In this document: piece by piece, positions 5,101 through 7,919 of the stretch | Numbering within the stretch: the first letter of the stretch is position 1 | How the letters are laid out: each line of letters begins with the position of its first letter | DNA from: Methylococcaceae bacterium | GTDB taxonomy: Bacteria; Pseudomonadota; Gammaproteobacteria; Methylococcales; Methylococcaceae | Reading direction: 5' to 3' | Length of the DNA: 7,919 bases | Assembly: GCA_028678445.1 (NCBI GenBank) | Contig: JAJRDJ010000301.1 | Coordinates: forward strand, 1-7,919 | Program-made: the position numbers and the translations under genes | The notes under the pieces: model-generated | The model's input: only the letters and a program-made list of their open reading frames with translations | The model's database searches: none | What the model was told of the DNA's origin: nothing

Positions 5101-6831
5101 ATGATGATCATTCGTCCAAAGACAACCCAGCCGGACTACAGTTACCGTTGGCGGGTTTTGCTGGGTGTGCTGCTCCTTGCCCTCGGCGTGCTCATTGGGC
5201 GTGCAGGGTGCCTGCAGGTGCTGGACAAGCAGTTTCTAAAACACCAGGGGGATCTGCGGCATGTTGGCATCATGCCGATACCTGCCCATCGGGGGCGCAT
5301 TACCGACCGGCATGGCGAATTGCTTGCGGTCAGTTCGCCGGTCAGGTCGATCTGGGTCTGCCCCAAGGAATTCCTGAAGGCGGAAATCCCGCCAGATCAG
5401 CTTAAGGTTTTTGCCAATCGCCTGGGTATGAAGGTCGAGGAGGTCATCAGGCGCGCGGGCGATGACGAGGAGCGTGCCTTCGCCTATCTTAAACGTAAGC
5501 TGAGCGTGGACCAGGCTGATCTGGTGCTGGCCATGAATTTGCCGGGCGTGTATGCAGAGCGGGATTACCGGCGCTACTACCCTACTGGCGAGGTAACCGG
5601 TCATCTTTTAGGCTTGACCAATGTGGATGGCAAGGGTCAGGCTGGTCTGGAGCTGGCTTATGATGCTTCCCTGAAAGGAGTTGACGGCGCACGGCGCGCG
5701 GTCAGGGATGGCAAGCGCCGCATTATCGAGAAAACCGAAGAAGTGCGGCAGCCCGAATCTGGCAAGGATCTGGTTTTGAGCCTCGACACCCGCCTGCAAT
5801 ATGTCGCGCACCGGGAGCTCAAGGAGGCCGTTATGCGCCATCGCGCCCGTTCCGGCAGTCTGGTGATGCTGGATGCGAGGACGGGTGAGGTACTGGCTAT
5901 GTCCAACCAACCGGCCTTCAATCCCAACAGTCGCGGCAAGGTCCTGCAGGATGTTTCGCGCAACCGGGCGATGACGGATCTCTTCGAGCCGGGTTCGACC
6001 ATGAAGCCCTTTGCGGTTGCCTGCGCCTTGGAACTGGGCCTAACGCATCCACAATCCATCATCAATACCCATGGCGGCATGATGTATGTTGGCAGCAATA
6101 TCGTCAGAGATGGCCATGGCGGGGCTGCATCCATGAATGTCGGCCAAATCCTGCAAAAGTCCAGTAATGTCGGTACTACTCAAATCGCCTTGAAGGTGCC
6201 ACCGCGAAAATTTTGGGCCTTCTACCATAATCTGGGGTTTGGTCAGCCACTCGAAACCGGCTACCCCGCCGAGGCGCGAGGTCGGTTATCCGATTATCAC
6301 GGCTGGAGTGCCTTCGAGCAGGCCACCTTGTCGTTCGGCTATGGGGTGTCGGTTTCAGCGCTGCAGATGGCAAGGGCCTACATGTCCCTGGCCAATGACG
6401 GCGTCATGCCGATGGTGAGTCTGACCCGGCGGGATGAAACAGGCGAGCTCAACCGCATTATGTCCGTGAAAACCGCCACTTCAATTAGAACCATGCTGGA
6501 AAAGGTTGTCAGCACGGAGGGAACAGCCCCGCGAGCGGCGGTTCCCGGCTATCGGGTCGCCGGCAAGACTGGAACCTCCAAAAAACTAGGAGCCCGGGGC
6601 TATTCGGATTCCCGTTACAACGCACTTTTCGCAGGGATCGCGCCGGCCAGTAATCCGCGGCTGGTGATGGTAGTGGTGATCGACGAGCCCACCACCGGTG
6701 GCTACTACGGGGGCGTGGTGGCGGCGCCGGTCTTTTCCAAGGTCATGCAGGAGGCGCTCAGGATACTCAATATCGCGCCTGATGATCCCACTGCGCCGAT
6801 CATGGCGGCACGTCAGGACGATCCTGCATGA
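5101..6831 (+). CDS. ftsI: Septal peptidoglycan D,D-transpeptidase FtsI (PBP3)
   Basis: The 576-residue class B penicillin-binding protein cross-links septal peptidoglycan in complex with FtsW. It has a short basic cytoplasmic N-terminus, one membrane anchor (about 18-35) and the periplasmic dimerisation region containing HRGRITDRHGELLAVSSPV and YYPTGEVTGHLLGLTNVDGK. The transpeptidase domain follows. The active-site motifs are complete: S299-T-M-K302 with the acylated serine in EPGSTMKPF, S354-S-N356 in KSSNVGTTQIAL, and K489-T-G-T492 in AGKTGTSKK. The length is close to E. coli FtsI (588, recalled). Position between ftsL and murE distinguishes it from the elongation paralogue PBP2 and from sporulation types. 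The start has two adjacent ATG codons (5101 and 5104). An 18-base gap separates it from ftsL, the only gap in the cluster, and its stop overlaps murE by four bases. Confidence 0.97.
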   Translation: MMIIRPKTTQPDYSYRWRVLLGVLLLALGVLIGRAGCLQVLDKQFLKHQGDLRHVGIMPIPAHRGRITDRHGELLAVSSPVRSIWVCPKEFLKAEIPPDQLKVFANRLGMKVEEVIRRAGDDEERAFAYLKRKLSVDQADLVLAMNLPGVYAERDYRRYYPTGEVTGHLLGLTNVDGKGQAGLELAYDASLKGVDGARRAVRDGKRRIIEKTEEVRQPESGKDLVLSLDTRLQYVAHRELKEAVMRHRARSGSLVMLDARTGEVLAMSNQPAFNPNSRGKVLQDVSRNRAMTDLFEPGSTMKPFAVACALELGLTHPQSIINTHGGMMYVGSNIVRDGHGGAASMNVGQILQKSSNVGTTQIALKVPPRKFWAFYHNLGFGQPLETGYPAEARGRLSDYHGWSAFEQATLSFGYGVSVSALQMARAYMSLANDGVMPMVSLTRRDETGELNRIMSVKTATSIRTMLEKVVSTEGTAPRAAVPGYRVAGKTGTSKKLGARGYSDSRYNALFAGIAPASNPRLVMVVVIDEPTTGGYYGGVVAAPVFSKVMQEALRILNIAPDDPTAPIMAARQDDPA

Positions 6832-7919
6832 CACCCGAATCCGTCAGCCATGATGATGACTCGGGTATTGCCCTGGGCGACCTGCTCTCGGGATATGCCG
6901 ATGCGGGAGCAATACCAGATGTGCGGGTGACTGGGCTACAGCTCGATAGCCGGAAGGTCCGGGCAGGCGATCTCTTCGTGGCTTTGCAAGGGTTGCATGA
7001 TCATGGCCTCCGGCACGCGTCCCAGGCGATAAGCCAAGGCTGTGCGGCCATCGCCTATGAGCCCGGCGCTGAGGTTCTGGAATGCTCCGGGCTGCTCGAG
7101 AGGGTAGCGTCCGTCGAGATAGACGGTCTTGCCGGAAAGTTGGGTTTTTTCGCCGACCGGTTCTTCGGGCATCCCTCCCGGGATCTCTGCGTTATTGGGA
7201 TTACCGGGACCAATGGAAAAACGTCCTGTAGCCATTTTCTCGCCGAAGCGCTCAGTGAACATGCCAGTTCGGCTGTCGTGGGGACCTTGGGCTGGGGAGT
7301 GCCAGGCCAGCTACAGGCAACGACGCATACCACCCCTGATGCCATCGAAATCCACCGGCTACTTGCGCAGTTACGCTCGGCGGGATTTTCGACGGTAGCG
7401 ATGGAAGCCTCATCCCATGGCTTGGCGCAGGGGCGATTGAACGGCGTGCACTTCAGGGGTGCCCTCTTCACCAATTTCTCCAGGGATCATCTCGATTATC
7501 ACGGGACCTTGGAGTCGTACCTTGCTGCGAAGCTTAAGCTGGCGGACTGGCCAGGGCTTGAGTTCCTGGTTTTCAACGCGCGGGACGCCATACTCACGGA
7601 CGCGGTCCTACAGGGGCGGCGACCGGATGTGAAGTACATCGGGTTTTGCCCGACCGGCCATCACGCCATGTTTGACGTGCCATTACTCACGTTCGATACG
7701 GTCCGTCACGACTCGGCGGGGATTTCTTTTCATGTTCGTTATGCAGAGCAATCCAACCGGGTTCGGGCTCACGTCTATGGCGATTTCAACGTAGAAAACA
7801 TAGCTGCCACGCTGCCGGTCCTGCTGGGTCTGGGATACCCATTTACGGAAGCGGTTGAGGCTCTCGGAAGAGTAACAGCGGTACCCGGACGGATGGAGAG
7901 TGTCAGCATCGGGGAGCGG
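6828..7919 (+). CDS. murE: UDP-N-acetylmuramoyl-tripeptide synthetase MurE (3' end cut by right edge)
   Basis: The frame from the ATG at 6828 stays open for 364 codons to the window end, about three quarters of a usual MurE. The N-terminal UMP-binding domain has DSRKVRAGDLFVAL (40-53). The central ATPase domain has the P-loop GITGTNGKT (124-132), TTHTTPD, MEASSHGL (192-199) and FTNFSRDHLDYHG (214-226). K235 in YLAAKLKLAD is the likely carbamylated lysine. YGDFNVENIAA and VPGRMESV mark the junction to the C-terminal domain. The enzyme adds the third stem-peptide residue to UDP-MurNAc-L-Ala-D-Glu in the cytoplasm. The DNPR-type motif that selects meso-diaminopimelate over lysine lies beyond the edge, so substrate choice cannot be read; diaminopimelate is expected for a Gram-negative host. 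The start overlaps the ftsI stop (ATGA), and AGGA lies nine bases upstream (6815-6818). Confidence 0.96.
   Translation, partial: MTPESVSHDDDSGIALGDLLSGYADAGAIPDVRVTGLQLDSRKVRAGDLFVALQGLHDHGLRHASQAISQGCAAIAYEPGAEVLECSGLLERVASVEIDGLAGKLGFFADRFFGHPSRDLCVIGITGTNGKTSCSHFLAEALSEHASSAVVGTLGWGVPGQLQATTHTTPDAIEIHRLLAQLRSAGFSTVAMEASSHGLAQGRLNGVHFRGALFTNFSRDHLDYHGTLESYLAAKLKLADWPGLEFLVFNARDAILTDAVLQGRRPDVKYIGFCPTGHHAMFDVPLLTFDTVRHDSAGISFHVRYAEQSNRVRAHVYGDFNVENIAATLPVLLGLGYPFTEAVEALGRVTAVPGRMESVSIGER

Noticed and set aside
5236..6134. Minus-strand frames opposite ftsI (5236-5604, 5608-5910, 5658-6134)
   Set aside because: They are antisense to an intact ftsI with all three transpeptidase motifs and have no independent support.
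7129..7398. Second plus-strand frame of 89 codons
   Set aside because: It overlaps murE in another frame, across the P-loop and TTPD motifs that are clearly coded in the murE frame.
1..7919. Mobile element, CRISPR, toxin-antitoxin, phage or defence genes
   Set aside because: I looked on both strands for transposase or integrase motifs, regularly spaced long repeats, small paired genes and tRNA-like ends, and found none; the window is filled with housekeeping genes.

Overview
This window is a conventional chromosomal segment of a Gram-negative, very probably gammaproteobacterial (or closely related, for example Acidithiobacillia-like) organism. UvrD has nearly the length and residue numbering of the Escherichia coli enzyme. 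MraZ, RsmH and FtsI also follow the E. coli proteins motif by motif, and the gene order mraZ-rsmH-ftsL-ftsI-murE is the classic start of the division and cell wall (dcw) cluster. Base composition looks moderately GC-rich by eye and codon use looks even across the genes. I see no tRNA, rRNA, insertion sequence, CRISPR array or phage gene.

Layout. The left part (1-2769) is read on the minus strand. It holds uvrD, a complete 722-residue DNA helicase II gene, followed downstream by the 5' part of a HAD-superfamily phosphatase gene resembling E. coli YieH, which runs off the left edge. An 87-base divergent intergenic region separates uvrD from a rightward gene for a small two-helix membrane protein of the DUF2892 type (2857-3099). 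A 329-base gap without a gene follows (3100-3428). It holds a perfect 10-bp hairpin near its start and, near its end, a strong sigma70-type promoter with a 17-bp spacer. Immediately after the promoter come four 10-base-spaced GTGGT-like repeats that look like binding boxes for the MraZ repressor.

From 3429 to the right edge the genes are tightly packed on the plus strand: mraZ (transcriptional regulator), rsmH (16S rRNA m4C1402 methyltransferase), ftsL (divisome coiled-coil protein), ftsI (septal transpeptidase PBP3) and murE (UDP-MurNAc-tripeptide synthetase, cut by the right edge). Stops and starts overlap at mraZ/rsmH (1 base), rsmH/ftsL (4 bases) and ftsI/murE (4 bases). Only ftsL/ftsI has a gap (18 bases), so the cluster looks like one translationally coupled transcript. 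MraZ would feed back on the promoter at its head. FtsL and FtsI act at the septum, and MurE makes the cytoplasmic peptidoglycan precursor that FtsI later cross-links.

I did not find an undescribed system. The observations most worth checking are the MraZ-box array at the start of the dcw transcript, a possible leaderless uvrD transcript, an FtsL with almost no cytoplasmic tail, and the DUF2892 gene and hairpin between uvrD and the dcw promoter.
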